Positions 1-7,829 of a stretch of DNA of 34,399 nucleotides are shown here, piece after piece; position 1 is the stretch's first letter, and each line of letters starts with the position of its first letter. The notes beneath the pieces are model-generated. The model did no database searches. It was not told the DNA's origin and saw only the letters and a program-made list of their open reading frames with translations. The position numbers and the translations under genes were made by a program. The stretch is from Micromonospora rosaria (GTDB lineage: Bacteria; Actinomycetota; Actinomycetes; Mycobacteriales; Micromonosporaceae): positions 1 to 34,399 of the forward strand of contig NZ_LRQV01000072.1 of assembly GCF_001567585.1 (NCBI RefSeq). The letters are read 5' to 3'.

Positions 1-81
1 GGGCCGACTGAGCACCCGGCCGGGCCCGCCGATGGTGCCGGCGGTCGATCGGCCGGTGTCGTCGTGCCGCATACTGGCGCG

Positions 82-432
82 GTGTTCACTCTCGCCCAGG
101 CCCGCTCCCTGGTCTCCACCCTGCGCCCCCGGGTCGACGAGCTGATCCGGATCCGGGCCGACCTGACCGAGCTGCGGGCCGACCTGGCCGCGCACGGCGT
201 CTCCGTGCTCGGCGGCCGGCCCGAGGTGAAGGCCCTGGAGGCGCGGCTGCACGCCGTGCTGGAGGAGCTGAACGGGCACGACATCCAGGTCAAGGGCATC
301 GCGCCGGTGCTGCTCGACTTCCCCGGGGAGCGCGACGGCCGCCCGGTGCTCTGGTGCTGGCTGGAGGGGGACACCGACCTGCGCTGGTACCACCGGGTGG
401 AGTGCGGCTTCGCCGGCCGCCGACCGGTCTAG
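82..432 (+). CDS. DUF2203 family protein
   Basis: Small cytoplasmic protein of about 116 residues. It matches the DUF2203 family by its C-terminal half: DIQVKGIAPVLLDFP, then VLWCWLEGDTDLRWYHR and a final GFAGRRPV. The N-terminal half is a helical hairpin rich in Leu, Arg and Glu. The family has no established function and none can be inferred from the neighbours. I chose the GTG at 82 because it gives the family-typical start MFTLAQAR and lies 6 nt after a CATACT -10-like hexamer, as expected for a leaderless transcript. A GTG at 64 in the same frame would add six residues. Family call is fairly sure; the start is less sure. Confidence 0.8.
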   Translation: MFTLAQARSLVSTLRPRVDELIRIRADLTELRADLAAHGVSVLGGRPEVKALEARLHAVLEELNGHDIQVKGIAPVLLDFPGERDGRPVLWCWLEGDTDLRWYHRVECGFAGRRPV

Positions 433-446
433 CCCACCGCCGGAAC

Positions 447-478
447 GGCCCGCCAGCCCACCGACGGACCGGCGGGCC
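447..478 (+). terminator. Possible hairpin terminator after the DUF2203 gene
   Basis: An 8-bp perfect inverted repeat (GGCCCGCC and GGCGGGCC) with a 16-nt loop begins 15 nt after the stop codon. There is no T-run, which is usual in high-GC actinomycetes. The long loop makes it a weak call. Confidence 0.35.
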
Positions 479-500
479 CGGTGGTGGCCAGGCCGGCCCC

Positions 501-524
501 GGTGCCCGGTGCCCGGTGCCCGGT
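501..524. repeat. 7-bp direct repeat (GGTGCCC)
   Basis: The heptamer GGTGCCC is repeated three times in tandem, followed by a partial fourth copy (GGTG). It sits at the end of a degraded coding remnant, so replication slippage in non-selected DNA is the simplest explanation. Confidence 0.6.
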
Positions 525-706
525 GAGATGGTGGCCCTCGGCGACCCGGAGGCCGGGGACGACCTCGCGCTCGCCGGTCAGGCGGAAATTGAGACGCGCG
601 TAGAGCCTGCGGGCCGGGAGGTCCGCCGCGCCCGTGGCGACCACGGTCCGCTGTTCCCCGCCCGGGTCGAGGTCCGTGATCCGCGCCGCGCCAGTCCCGT
701 GTACCG
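520..706 (-). pseudogene. Remnant of a GNAT acetyltransferase C-terminus
   Basis: Translation on the minus strand gives about 60 residues that look like the last strand-helix-strand of a GNAT N-acetyltransferase: a TVVATGAADLPARRLYARL stretch, then NFRLTGE, then REVVPGLRV. The pattern A-RRLY-RLNF--TGE is typical of the acetyl-CoA-binding end of this fold. No N-terminal domain with the first acetyl-CoA loop is present upstream, and the frame continues into unrelated sequence. I read it as a truncated relic. It could be chance similarity in a GC-rich open frame, so confidence is moderate. Confidence 0.45.
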
Positions 707-761
707 CGAGGCGCGGCGCGGCCGTTGTCGGGCCGGACCGGAGTCCAGGTACATCTGTCGT

Positions 762-790
762 TTGACGTATGACGTCTGCATCGTTAGATT
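762..790 (+). promoter_or_regulatory. Promoter with GntR-type operator, upstream of the secreted esterase
   Basis: TTGACG (762-767) and TAGATT (785-790) are separated by exactly 17 nt, a good sigma-70/HrdB-like promoter. The spacer holds GACGTC (771-776). The 13-mer CGTATGACGTCTG (766-778) occurs again, inverted, in the gntR/lipoprotein promoter at 3310-3322. Transcription would start near 797 and leave a leader of about 210 nt before the esterase ATG. Binding by the local GntR protein is inferred from the shared motif. Confidence 0.6.
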
Positions 791-1005
791 TCGATGAGAG
801 AGCGGGTCGGTCGTCCGGCGTCGACACCGCGCCCCGGCCTGGTGGACCTGCTCCGTTCGTGGGCTTGTGTCGCCGGATCGGGCGCCGCCGACCGGATCTC
901 CCCACGACACACCGACGTGCTGACGCCACCACCGGACTTCGGCACCCCAGCCGGGCGCGCGCGGGCGGTCCCGCCCGCAGGCGACCCCGACCGAAGGAGT
1001 GAACC

Positions 1006-2388
1006 ATGACAGTCATCGGCGAGGCCCGTCCCGCCTCCCCGCCGAGACGCGGTCGACGATCCGGACTGGCCGCCGCGCTCGCCGTGGTCATGGCGGCCGG
1101 CACGGTCGTGGCGGTGAGCGCCACGCCCGCGTCCGCCGCGACGGTCGACACCAACGCCTGGTACGTGCTGGTGAACCGGACCAGCGGCAAGGCGTTGGAC
1201 CTGTACGCCTCGGCCACCACCGACGGCGCGCGGATCACCCAGTGGACGCGCAACAACGGCGCGAACCAGCAGTGGCAGTTCGTCGACTCCGGCGGCGGCT
1301 ACTACCGGCTCAAGTCCCGGCACTCCGGCAAGGTCCTCGACGTGCACAACTGGTCCACCGCCGACGGTGGCGCGATCGTCACCTGGTCGGACACCAACGG
1401 GACCAACCAGCAGTTCCGGTTGGCCGACTCGGACGGCGGCCACGTCCGGCTGGTGAGCCGACACAGCGGCAAGGTGGTCGAGGTCCAGGGCGCGTCGACC
1501 GCCGACGGCGCGAACATCGTCCAGTACGCCGACTGGAACGGTGGCAACCAGCAGTGGCAGCTCGTCCGCGTCGACGGGTCCAACCCGCCGCCGGGCGGCA
1601 CCGGATGTGGCCGTACCCCCACCCTGTCCAGCGGTACGCACACGATCCAGAGCGGCGGCAAGAGCCGGTCGTTCATCCTGCGCGTACCCGCCAACTACCA
1701 GCCGAACAACCCGTACCGGCTGATCTTCGCCTTCCACTGGCGCGGCGGCACCATGCAGGACGTCTCCTCCGGCGGCACCAGCGGGGCCGCGTGGTCGTAC
1801 TACGGCCAGCAGGAGCAGTCCAACAACAGCGCGATCCTGGTCGCGCCGCAGGGGCTTGGCAACGGCTGGGGCAACGCCGGTGGCGAGGACGTCACCTTCG
1901 TCGACGACATGATCCGGCGGATCGAGGGCGACCTCTGCGTCAACCCGAGACAGCGCTTCGCCACCGGCTTCAGTTGGGGCGGCGGCATGAGCTACGCCCT
2001 GGCCTGCGCGCGGGCCGACGTGTTCCGCGCCGTCGCGGTGATCGCCGCTGCGCAGATCAGCGGCTGCTCCGGCGGCACGCAGCCGATCGCGTACTTCGGC
2101 CTGCACGGCATCTCGGACAACGTCCTCAGCATCGGTCAGGGGCGGGCGCTGCGCGACACGTTCGTCCGCAACAACGGGTGCGCGGCGCAGAACCCGCCGG
2201 AGCCCGGTGCTGGCAGCCGCACCCACATCACCACCGCGTACTCCGGCTGCCGGTCGGGCTACCCGGTGCAGTGGGCGGCCTTCGACAACGGGCACATGCC
2301 CGGCCCGGTGGACGGCACGTACGCCGAGAGCGGCGTCACCACCTGGACCAAGGGTGAGATCTGGCGGTTCTTCGCGCAGTTCTCCTGA
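1006..2388 (+). CDS. Secreted ricin-lectin / polyhydroxybutyrate-depolymerase-like (CE1-type) esterase
   Basis: Exported enzyme of 460 residues. A twin-Arg-rich N-terminus and hydrophobic core end at PASA/A near residue 44. Residues about 48-188 form a ricin-type beta-trefoil with three QxW-type repeats (NGANQQWQF, NGTNQQFRL, NGGNQQWQL). Residues about 200-460 are an alpha/beta-hydrolase of the PHB depolymerase / feruloyl esterase class. The nucleophile is Ser323 in GFSWGGG; Asp371 (HGISDN) and His430 (DNGHMPGP) complete the likely triad. Family members cut esters such as feruloyl or acetyl groups on plant glycans; the true substrate is not visible. The lectin lies N-terminal to the catalytic domain. 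AAGGAG six bases before the ATG supports the start. The regulated promoter at 762-790 and the nearby sugar importers suggest it feeds the same pathway. Confidence 0.85.
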   Translation: MTVIGEARPASPPRRGRRSGLAAALAVVMAAGTVVAVSATPASAATVDTNAWYVLVNRTSGKALDLYASATTDGARITQWTRNNGANQQWQFVDSGGGYYRLKSRHSGKVLDVHNWSTADGGAIVTWSDTNGTNQQFRLADSDGGHVRLVSRHSGKVVEVQGASTADGANIVQYADWNGGNQQWQLVRVDGSNPPPGGTGCGRTPTLSSGTHTIQSGGKSRSFILRVPANYQPNNPYRLIFAFHWRGGTMQDVSSGGTSGAAWSYYGQQEQSNNSAILVAPQGLGNGWGNAGGEDVTFVDDMIRRIEGDLCVNPRQRFATGFSWGGGMSYALACARADVFRAVAVIAAAQISGCSGGTQPIAYFGLHGISDNVLSIGQGRALRDTFVRNNGCAAQNPPEPGAGSRTHITTAYSGCRSGYPVQWAAFDNGHMPGPVDGTYAESGVTTWTKGEIWRFFAQFS

Positions 2389-2414
2389 CCCCGGAGGAAG
2401 GCGGGATCCAGACG

Positions 2415-2449
2415 GCAGCCGTCACCGGTCGACGACCGGTGACGGCTGC
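2415..2449. terminator. Bidirectional terminator between esterase and gntR
   Basis: A perfect 15-bp stem (GCAGCCGTCACCGGT and its complement) closes a 5-nt loop, between the convergent stop codons at 2388 and 2474. It can serve both strands. Confidence 0.85.
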
Positions 2450-2473
2450 CCGGCGGCGAGTGGAAAGGTGGGT

Positions 2474-3244
2474 TCACCGTTGCAGTCGGGTCGGCTTGCC
2501 GGAGCCCTTGCGCCGCACCAGCCACGCCTCGGTGATGTGGGTGAACATCGCGTCGGCGGCACCGGCCGGGTCCCGGGCGGCGATCCGCTCGTAGATGCGG
2601 CGGTGCCCCCGGTTGGACGCCACGCAGAGCGAGCGCTGGGTGCGGCCCATGTACCGGGCGGTGTTGGCGACCTGGCTCTCCAGCGAGCGGACCACCCCAC
2701 GGGCGATCCGGTTGCCGGACGCCTGCATCACCGTGTCGTGGAAGGCCCGGTCGTGCTCGTGGTAGGCGACCTGGTCGTCGACGAGTTCGTCCATCCGGTC
2801 GACCAGCGCGCGCAGGCGCTCGACGGTCTCGGCGTCGGCCTGCCGGGCGGCCACGTGCGCCATGTCCGATTCCAGCAGCCGCCGGGTGACCACCAGGTCG
2901 TCCAGGATGGCGAGGCTGTCGTCCTCGGCGATGGTGGCGGCGAGGACGAGTTCGTCGAGCATGTCCCACATCGAGGGCGGGGTGACCGTGGTGCCGGCGC
3001 CCTGGCGTACCTGCACCAGGCCCTTCTCCTGGAGGACCTTGACCGCTTCGCGGACCACGGTCCGGCTCACCGAGAAGGTCTCGCACAGCACGGGCTCGGG
3101 GGGCAGGGGCGACCCGGACGGGTGCATCCCGCGCACGATCCGCTGCACCAGCTCGGCGGTGACGGCGCGCGCCAGGTTCTGCGGCCGGCGGGTCCAGGCC
3201 GGGGTGGCCGAGGTGTCCACGGTCGTCTCCTGCGATGGCGTCAT
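2474..3244 (-). CDS. GntR/FadR-subfamily transcriptional regulator (FCD domain)
   Basis: Cytoplasmic repressor-type regulator, 256 residues. The N-terminal winged helix-turn-helix is clear: GSPLPPEPVLCETFSVSRT, then VVREAVKVLQEKGLVQVRQG and AGTTVTP. The C-terminal all-helical FCD ligand domain shows its usual hallmark HDRAFHDTVMQASGN and a later GHRRIYERIAARDP; such domains bind a metal and small acids or sugar acids. The ATG at 3244 follows GGAGG with 4 nt spacing, so I prefer it to longer starts. It is divergent from the sugar-binding lipoprotein gene, and the 147-bp gap holds the operator. It most likely regulates itself, the CUT1 operon and, by motif, the esterase and the ThuA/dehydrogenase gene. 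The inducer is unknown; a sugar acid would fit the neighbouring enolase-family gene. Confidence 0.9.
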   Translation of the reverse strand: MTPSQETTVDTSATPAWTRRPQNLARAVTAELVQRIVRGMHPSGSPLPPEPVLCETFSVSRTVVREAVKVLQEKGLVQVRQGAGTTVTPPSMWDMLDELVLAATIAEDDSLAILDDLVVTRRLLESDMAHVAARQADAETVERLRALVDRMDELVDDQVAYHEHDRAFHDTVMQASGNRIARGVVRSLESQVANTARYMGRTQRSLCVASNRGHRRIYERIAARDPAGAADAMFTHITEAWLVRRKGSGKPTRLQR

Positions 3245-3302
3245 GTCCCCTCCGATGTGCTTGCCGTGGCACGACGTCCGGTGGTCAGTGTACGTCCGAT
3301 CG

Positions 3303-3331
3303 TTGACGTCAGACGTCATACGAGTTACGTT
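3303..3331 (+). promoter_or_regulatory. Promoter/operator of the CUT1 sugar importer operon, shared with gntR
   Basis: TTGACG (3303-3308), 17 nt, then TACGTT (3326-3331). GACGT occurs twice with a 7-bp period (3305 and 3312), and GACGTCAT (3312-3319) sits in the spacer. The stretch from ATCGTT to GACGTCAT (3299-3319) matches the ThuA-dehydrogenase promoter in 18 of 21 positions, and CAGACGTCATACG (3310-3322) matches the esterase promoter exactly. A repressor bound here would block RNA polymerase and could also silence the divergent gntR gene. Confidence 0.65.
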
Positions 3332-3391
3332 TCCGCACACTGTTGGTCTGCGGTGGAGCCGTCGGCCATTCCCGTTCAGAGGTGAACAACG

Positions 3392-4660
3392 ATGAAACAG
3401 CGCGCATTGTGGTCCGCCGTCCTCGTTGTGGGCCTGGTCGCGATGGCCGGCTGTGGAAGCGCCACCGGATCGGGCGGGTCCGCCGGTGGCGCCGAGGGCA
3501 AGCTGGTCGTGTGGGACTGGAAGTCCGGCGAGGCGTCCGCCGCCGCGTACCTCGACAAGGCCAAGGCGGATTTCGCCACGAAACACCCGGACGTGACGGT
3601 CGAGTTCGTCGCGCAGCCGTTCGACCAGTACTACACCCTGCTGGGCGCGGCGATCCAGGCCGGCAAGGGCCCGGACGTCATGCTGTTCAACGGCGGCGGT
3701 CAGATCCGTGACCGGGTCGACGCGCTGGTGCCGCTGGACGAGTACCTCGCCGAGGACCGGCAGCGGCTGGCCGGCTGGGACGCCTTCACCGAGGACGGCC
3801 GCACCTACGCCGGCCCGGTGACGTTGCAGGGCCACCCCGTCTACTACAACAAGGCGCTGTACGAGAAGGCCGGGCTCGACCCCGCCGCACCGGCCACGAC
3901 CTGGACCGGGTTCCTCAGCGACTGCGCCGCCCTCGCCAAGGCCGGCGCCAAGTGCTTCGCGCTGGGCAACAAGGAGGGCGCCGGCATCCAGTTCTGGCTC
4001 TCCGCACTGGGCTCCGCCGTGCTCACCGCGCAGGAGTACGACGACTGGATCGCCGGCAAACGCGACTGGAACTCGCCGCACGTCAAGCGGATCTTCCAGC
4101 TCTGGCAGCAGGCCGGCGACGCCGGACTGAACACCGACGGCGCCAACTCGACCGCGATGTTCAACGACGGGTTCGCCCTCTTCCAGTCCGGCAGGGCCGC
4201 CCACGTCATCGGGCTGATGTCGGACGTCGGGCACTGGAAGGACTTCAACGAGTTCCTGACGCCGGAGAAGCTCGGCGTGATGACCGCCCCGGTGGTCACC
4301 GAGGGCACCACCCCGAGCCTGCCCTACGACGGTGGGATCGGCTACGCGGTGGCGAAGTGGACCAAGGACCCGAAGGTCGCCGCCGACCTGGTCCGCTCGC
4401 TCACCTCGACCGAGGCGCTCAAGGCCTTCTACGCGGACGCGGGTGCCGTCGCCGCCGACACCACGATCGACGTGTCGCAGGGCGGCCCGGCGGTGGCCGG
4501 CATCGTGGCCGCGACCGGGGGCGGCAAGCCGGCCCTGCACGTGGCGCTCTCCTCGAAGACCCTGGACCTGATGGGCCGACTGTCCCAGCAACTGCTCAGC
4601 GGCTCGGCCACCGTCGACGAGGTGGTGCGGCAACTGGCCGCCTCCGACCAGGCGGGCTGA
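3392..4660 (+). CDS. ABC importer extracellular sugar-binding lipoprotein (family 1, CUT1)
   Basis: Membrane-anchored solute-binding protein of 422 residues. The signal peptide ends in a lipobox VAMAGC with the lipidated Cys21, followed by a Gly/Ser linker. The mature part has the MalE-like start KLVVWDWKSGEAS, and PDVTVEFVAQPFDQYY plus GKGPDVMLFNG, typical of SBP family 1. Clusters of Trp and Tyr (WDAFTEDGRTYAGP, YYNKALYEKAG, KRDWNS) fit a carbohydrate pocket. AGAGGTGA lies 7 nt before the ATG. It is first in an operon with two permeases and an enolase-family enzyme. It would deliver an oligosaccharide or sugar derivative to those permeases; which one is not visible. Confidence 0.9.
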   Translation: MKQRALWSAVLVVGLVAMAGCGSATGSGGSAGGAEGKLVVWDWKSGEASAAAYLDKAKADFATKHPDVTVEFVAQPFDQYYTLLGAAIQAGKGPDVMLFNGGGQIRDRVDALVPLDEYLAEDRQRLAGWDAFTEDGRTYAGPVTLQGHPVYYNKALYEKAGLDPAAPATTWTGFLSDCAALAKAGAKCFALGNKEGAGIQFWLSALGSAVLTAQEYDDWIAGKRDWNSPHVKRIFQLWQQAGDAGLNTDGANSTAMFNDGFALFQSGRAAHVIGLMSDVGHWKDFNEFLTPEKLGVMTAPVVTEGTTPSLPYDGGIGYAVAKWTKDPKVAADLVRSLTSTEALKAFYADAGAVAADTTIDVSQGGPAVAGIVAATGGGKPALHVALSSKTLDLMGRLSQQLLSGSATVDEVVRQLAASDQAG

Positions 4661-4664
4661 GTTC

Positions 4665-5636
4665 GTGCCGATCGGAAACGCGCAACCCTCGGTCCGTCCG
4701 GCTCCGGCCGGACGGACCGACGCGGCGACCGGCGGCGACCGTCGCCGGACCGGTGCGGCGCGGGCCGCCGGCCGCTTCCGCTCCGAGCGCCTCGCACCGT
4801 ACGTCCTGGTCGCCCCGGCCGTGCTGATCATCGTGGTGCTGCGGCTGTACCCGCTGCTGCTCGGCGTCAACTTCTCGTTCACCGGCGACGGGGCGCGCGA
4901 CGGCACGGCGGTGGGCGTCGACAACTACCGGGAGCTGCTCGCCGACCCGCTGTTCCGGACCGCGTTGGGCAACGTCGGCCGGCTGGTGCTGCTGCTGCCG
5001 GTGGCGGTGGCGATCCCCGGCCTGCTGGCGACCTTCATCTATCTCCGGGTCCCCGGGCACCGGCTCTACCGCGGCGTCTACTTCTTTCCGGCCGTGCTCT
5101 CCCCGGTCATCGTCGGCGCGATCTTCAATCTCCTGCTGGCGGTGGACGGCCCGATCAACACGCTCCTCGGCCCGGCCGGCGTCGGGCCGGTCGACTGGCT
5201 CGGCGACCCGGACATCGCGATGTTCGTGGTGGTCGGCGTGCACGTCTGGGCCACCTTCGGGATGTCCCTGGTGGTCTTCCTCGCCGGCTTCGCGACCCTC
5301 GACGCCGCCCTGCTGGACGCGGCCCGGGTGGACGGGGCCTCGCTGCCCCAGGTGATCCGGCACGTGATCGTCCCGGGGCTGTCCCGGACCATCCAGTTCG
5401 TCTTCGTGACCACGATGATCGGGATGCTGACCTCGATGTTCGGCCTGCTGTTCGTGATGACCAGCGGCGGCCCGGAGGGGTCCACGTACCTGCCGGAGTA
5501 CTACATCTGGATCCAGCAGGGCCAGATGAACCGTCCCGCCCTCGCCTCGGCCGCCTCGACGGTCCTCTTCGTGATCATGCTCGTGGTGGGGCTGGTGCAG
5601 ATCAAGCTGCTCAGCCGGGCCGGAAGGGAGAACTGA
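4665..5636 (+). CDS. Sugar ABC transporter permease, MalF/UgpA type
   Basis: Inner-membrane permease, 323 residues, with six predicted helices: about residues 45-70, 105-130, 145-165, 185-212, 245-268 and 290-315. The cytoplasmic EAA loop that contacts the ATPase reads DAARVDGASLPQVIRHVIVP, with the conserved Gly and Pro. The first 40 residues are a charged cytoplasmic tail rich in Arg and Ala. The start is the GTG at 4665, only 4 nt after the lipoprotein stop. The stop overlaps the next ATG by 1 nt (TGATG), so the two permeases are translationally coupled. It forms a heterodimer with the following permease. Confidence 0.9.
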   Translation: MPIGNAQPSVRPAPAGRTDAATGGDRRRTGAARAAGRFRSERLAPYVLVAPAVLIIVVLRLYPLLLGVNFSFTGDGARDGTAVGVDNYRELLADPLFRTALGNVGRLVLLLPVAVAIPGLLATFIYLRVPGHRLYRGVYFFPAVLSPVIVGAIFNLLLAVDGPINTLLGPAGVGPVDWLGDPDIAMFVVVGVHVWATFGMSLVVFLAGFATLDAALLDAARVDGASLPQVIRHVIVPGLSRTIQFVFVTTMIGMLTSMFGLLFVMTSGGPEGSTYLPEYYIWIQQGQMNRPALASAASTVLFVIMLVVGLVQIKLLSRAGREN

Positions 5637-6463
5637 TGTCACGCCTGCGGCCGGGGCGGTGGCTGATCGCCGTCCCGATGCTGGTGCTCGCCCTGGCGAC
5701 GATCTACCCCCTGCTGTTCACCGCGAACGTCGCGATGAAGACCCGGCGCGACTACATCCTCGACCGCTTCGCCCTGACCGACAGGCTGCGCTGGGACAAC
5801 ATCGAGACGGCGTGGAGCAGCGTCGGCATGAGCCGGTACGTCGTCAACTCGCTGATCGTGGTGTCGTCGTCGGTGCTCCTGCTGTTGCTGCTCGGCTCGA
5901 TGGCGGGCTTCGCCCTGAGCCAGGTGCGGTTCCGGGGGTCGCGGGCGCTGTTCCTCGGCTGCCTCGCGGGCCTCTTCGTGCCGTTCCAAGTGATCATGGT
6001 GCCGCTCGCCCGGATCATGGCCGACACCGCGCTGATCGACACCTACCCCGGGCTGGTCCTCGTCTACGTCGCCCAGTTCCTGCCGTTCACCGTCTTCCTG
6101 ATGACCAGCTACTACCGGTCGATCCCGCCGGAGATCATCGACGCGGCCCGGATCGACGGCAACAGCCTCTACGGCGTGTACCGCCGGATCATGCTGCCGC
6201 TGGGCACCCCGGCGCTGCTCTCCGTCGGCATCCTCGACGCCCTGTTCTGCTGGAACGACGTGCTCATGTCGCTGGTGATGATGCCCTCGGCCGACCAGCG
6301 CACCCTGATGGTGGGCGTGACCTCGCTGCGCGGGCAGTACTCCGCCGACGTCCCGACCTTCGCCTCCGGGGTGCTGATCGCCGCCCTCCCCGTCCTGCTG
6401 GTCTACCTCTTCCTCCAGCGCCAGATCGCCGACGGCGTCGCCGCCGGCTCCACGAAGGGCTGA
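5636..6463 (+). CDS. Sugar ABC transporter permease, MalG/UgpE type
   Basis: Second permease of the CUT1 importer, 275 residues, six helices, with the EAA motif IIDAARIDGNSLYGVYRRIM followed by LP. It is translationally coupled to the gene before it (TGATG overlap). No ATPase gene lies in this operon. In actinomycetes such importers commonly share one housekeeping MsiK-type ATPase encoded elsewhere, which is the likely arrangement here. Confidence 0.9.
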   Translation: MSRLRPGRWLIAVPMLVLALATIYPLLFTANVAMKTRRDYILDRFALTDRLRWDNIETAWSSVGMSRYVVNSLIVVSSSVLLLLLLGSMAGFALSQVRFRGSRALFLGCLAGLFVPFQVIMVPLARIMADTALIDTYPGLVLVYVAQFLPFTVFLMTSYYRSIPPEIIDAARIDGNSLYGVYRRIMLPLGTPALLSVGILDALFCWNDVLMSLVMMPSADQRTLMVGVTSLRGQYSADVPTFASGVLIAALPVLLVYLFLQRQIADGVAAGSTKG

Positions 6464-6464
6464 C

Positions 6465-7727
6465 ATGCGGATCACCGGATATCGGACGCTCACCACGGTG
6501 CAGGAATGGGGACGCCCCGTCGGTGACGCCAACGGCGTCCTCGCCGACGGGGTGGTCCCGGTGTCGATCGTCGTCGTCGACACCGACGAGGGGATCTCCG
6601 GAGTCGGACTCGGCCCGCACGTGGAGATCGAACGGATCTTCGCGGCCGTCGACGGCGAGGACCCGCGCGCCGTGACGACGCTCTACGACCGGATGCTGCG
6701 CCACAGCTTCAAGGCCGGACACGCGGGCTCCGTCTTCGGCACCATCGGCGCGCTCGACACCGCCCTCTGGGACATCAAGGCGCAGGCCGCCGGCCAGCCG
6801 CTGTGGCGACTGCTGGGCGGACGCGACCGACGGGTCCCCGCGTACGCCTCCGGTCTGGACATCGGCCTGACCGACGAGGAACTGGTCGCCACCTACCGCG
6901 CGTACGCCGCGCACGGGCTGCGCGCCGCGAAGCTCAAGGGCGGTCTGGACATCGCCCGCGACCGGCGTCGCCTGGGGCTGGTCGAGGAGGTGCTGACCGA
7001 GGCCGGGCACGGACGGCGGCCCGGTCTCATGCTCGACGTCAACGAGGCGTGGACCCGCAAGCAGGCGGTCCGCCACGTCGGTGAACTCGAACGCACCCTC
7101 GATCTGATCTGGATCGAGGAGCCCGTCCGCCGGTGGGACGCCGAGGGCCTGGCCACGGTCGGGCGGGGCGTGCGCGCCTCGGTCGCCACCGGGGAGAACC
7201 TCACCGGGCTGGAGCAGTACCGCCCGCTGATCGCCGCCGGGGCGGTCGACATCGTCCAGACGGCCGCCGTCTGGGGAGTCACCCACTTCCTGCGTACGTC
7301 GGCCCTCGCGCACGCCCACGACCTGCCGGTCAGCCCGATCGGCAACAGCCCGGTCGGGCTGCTGCACGCCGCGACGTCGGTGCCGAACCACCTGACCAGC
7401 GAGTTGCAGGACCTGCGTCCACCGGTCGGTGTCACCGTCGACCTGCACGTCGAGGAGGGTGCCTTCGTCCTCGGCGACGCGCCGGGGCTCGGCGTACGCG
7501 TCGACGAGCGCGCCATCCGCGCGTCGGTCCGGCATCCGGCGGCCCGCAGCACCGACGGGCCCGACGTCCGGCCCACGTCGGCGGGGCGGCGGCTGCTGCC
7601 GGAGGACGCCGCCTCGGCACCGGCCCGGCCGGCGTACCTGCCGACCGGCGCCACGGTCGGCGGCACCGCCCTGAACGGTCACGGCGGGCGTGCCGGCGCA
7701 CCGCTGGCCGAGTCCGACGGCCACTGA
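6465..7727 (+). CDS. Enolase-superfamily protein (mandelate racemase/muconate lactonizing group), atypical active site
   Basis: Cytoplasmic enzyme of 420 residues. An N-terminal capping domain (about 1-125) precedes a (beta/alpha)7-beta barrel. The metal ligands of the superfamily are present: Asp191 (LMLDVNEAW), Glu218 (WIEEP) and Glu244 (TGENL). The KxK base is Lys156/Lys158 (AAKLKGG). In mandelate racemase-type enzymes an Asp and a His on the opposite face form a second base. Here those positions read DIVQTAAV and PVSPIGNSP, so both appear lost. Relatives are mostly acid-sugar dehydratases, so dehydration of an aldonate is the best guess. About 50 C-terminal residues (370-420) are Ala/Pro/Gly-rich and beyond the usual fold. 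The ATG comes 1 nt after the permease stop, placing it in the importer operon. Confidence 0.85.
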   Translation: MRITGYRTLTTVQEWGRPVGDANGVLADGVVPVSIVVVDTDEGISGVGLGPHVEIERIFAAVDGEDPRAVTTLYDRMLRHSFKAGHAGSVFGTIGALDTALWDIKAQAAGQPLWRLLGGRDRRVPAYASGLDIGLTDEELVATYRAYAAHGLRAAKLKGGLDIARDRRRLGLVEEVLTEAGHGRRPGLMLDVNEAWTRKQAVRHVGELERTLDLIWIEEPVRRWDAEGLATVGRGVRASVATGENLTGLEQYRPLIAAGAVDIVQTAAVWGVTHFLRTSALAHAHDLPVSPIGNSPVGLLHAATSVPNHLTSELQDLRPPVGVTVDLHVEEGAFVLGDAPGLGVRVDERAIRASVRHPAARSTDGPDVRPTSAGRRLLPEDAASAPARPAYLPTGATVGGTALNGHGGRAGAPLAESDGH

Positions 7728-7760
7728 GCCGCACCGTCTCGTGCCCGACGGGCACGGCGA

Positions 7761-7797
7761 TCGGGACCGGCTCCCGTGGTGCGGGGGCCGGTCCCGA
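7761..7797. terminator. Strong bidirectional terminator
   Basis: A 16-bp stem with one G-T wobble (TCGGGACCGGCTCCCG against CGGGGGCCGGTCCCGA) and a 5-nt loop lies between the convergent ends at 7727 and 7830. A smaller hairpin (GTGCCC, GAC, GGGCAC; 7741-7755) precedes it. Confidence 0.85.
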
Positions 7798-7829
7798 CCG
7801 GTGTCATCGGCGGATCACCGTCGCGGTCG

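Noticed and set aside
784..2295. A 503-codon minus-strand open frame opposite the esterase
   Set aside because: No domain, biased composition, and it would cross the strong promoter and leader of the esterase gene.
3245..4924. N-terminal extension of the GntR regulator through a long minus-strand frame
   Set aside because: The frame continues opposite the lipoprotein gene with low-complexity translation; GGAGG before ATG 3244 and the family length favour the short form.
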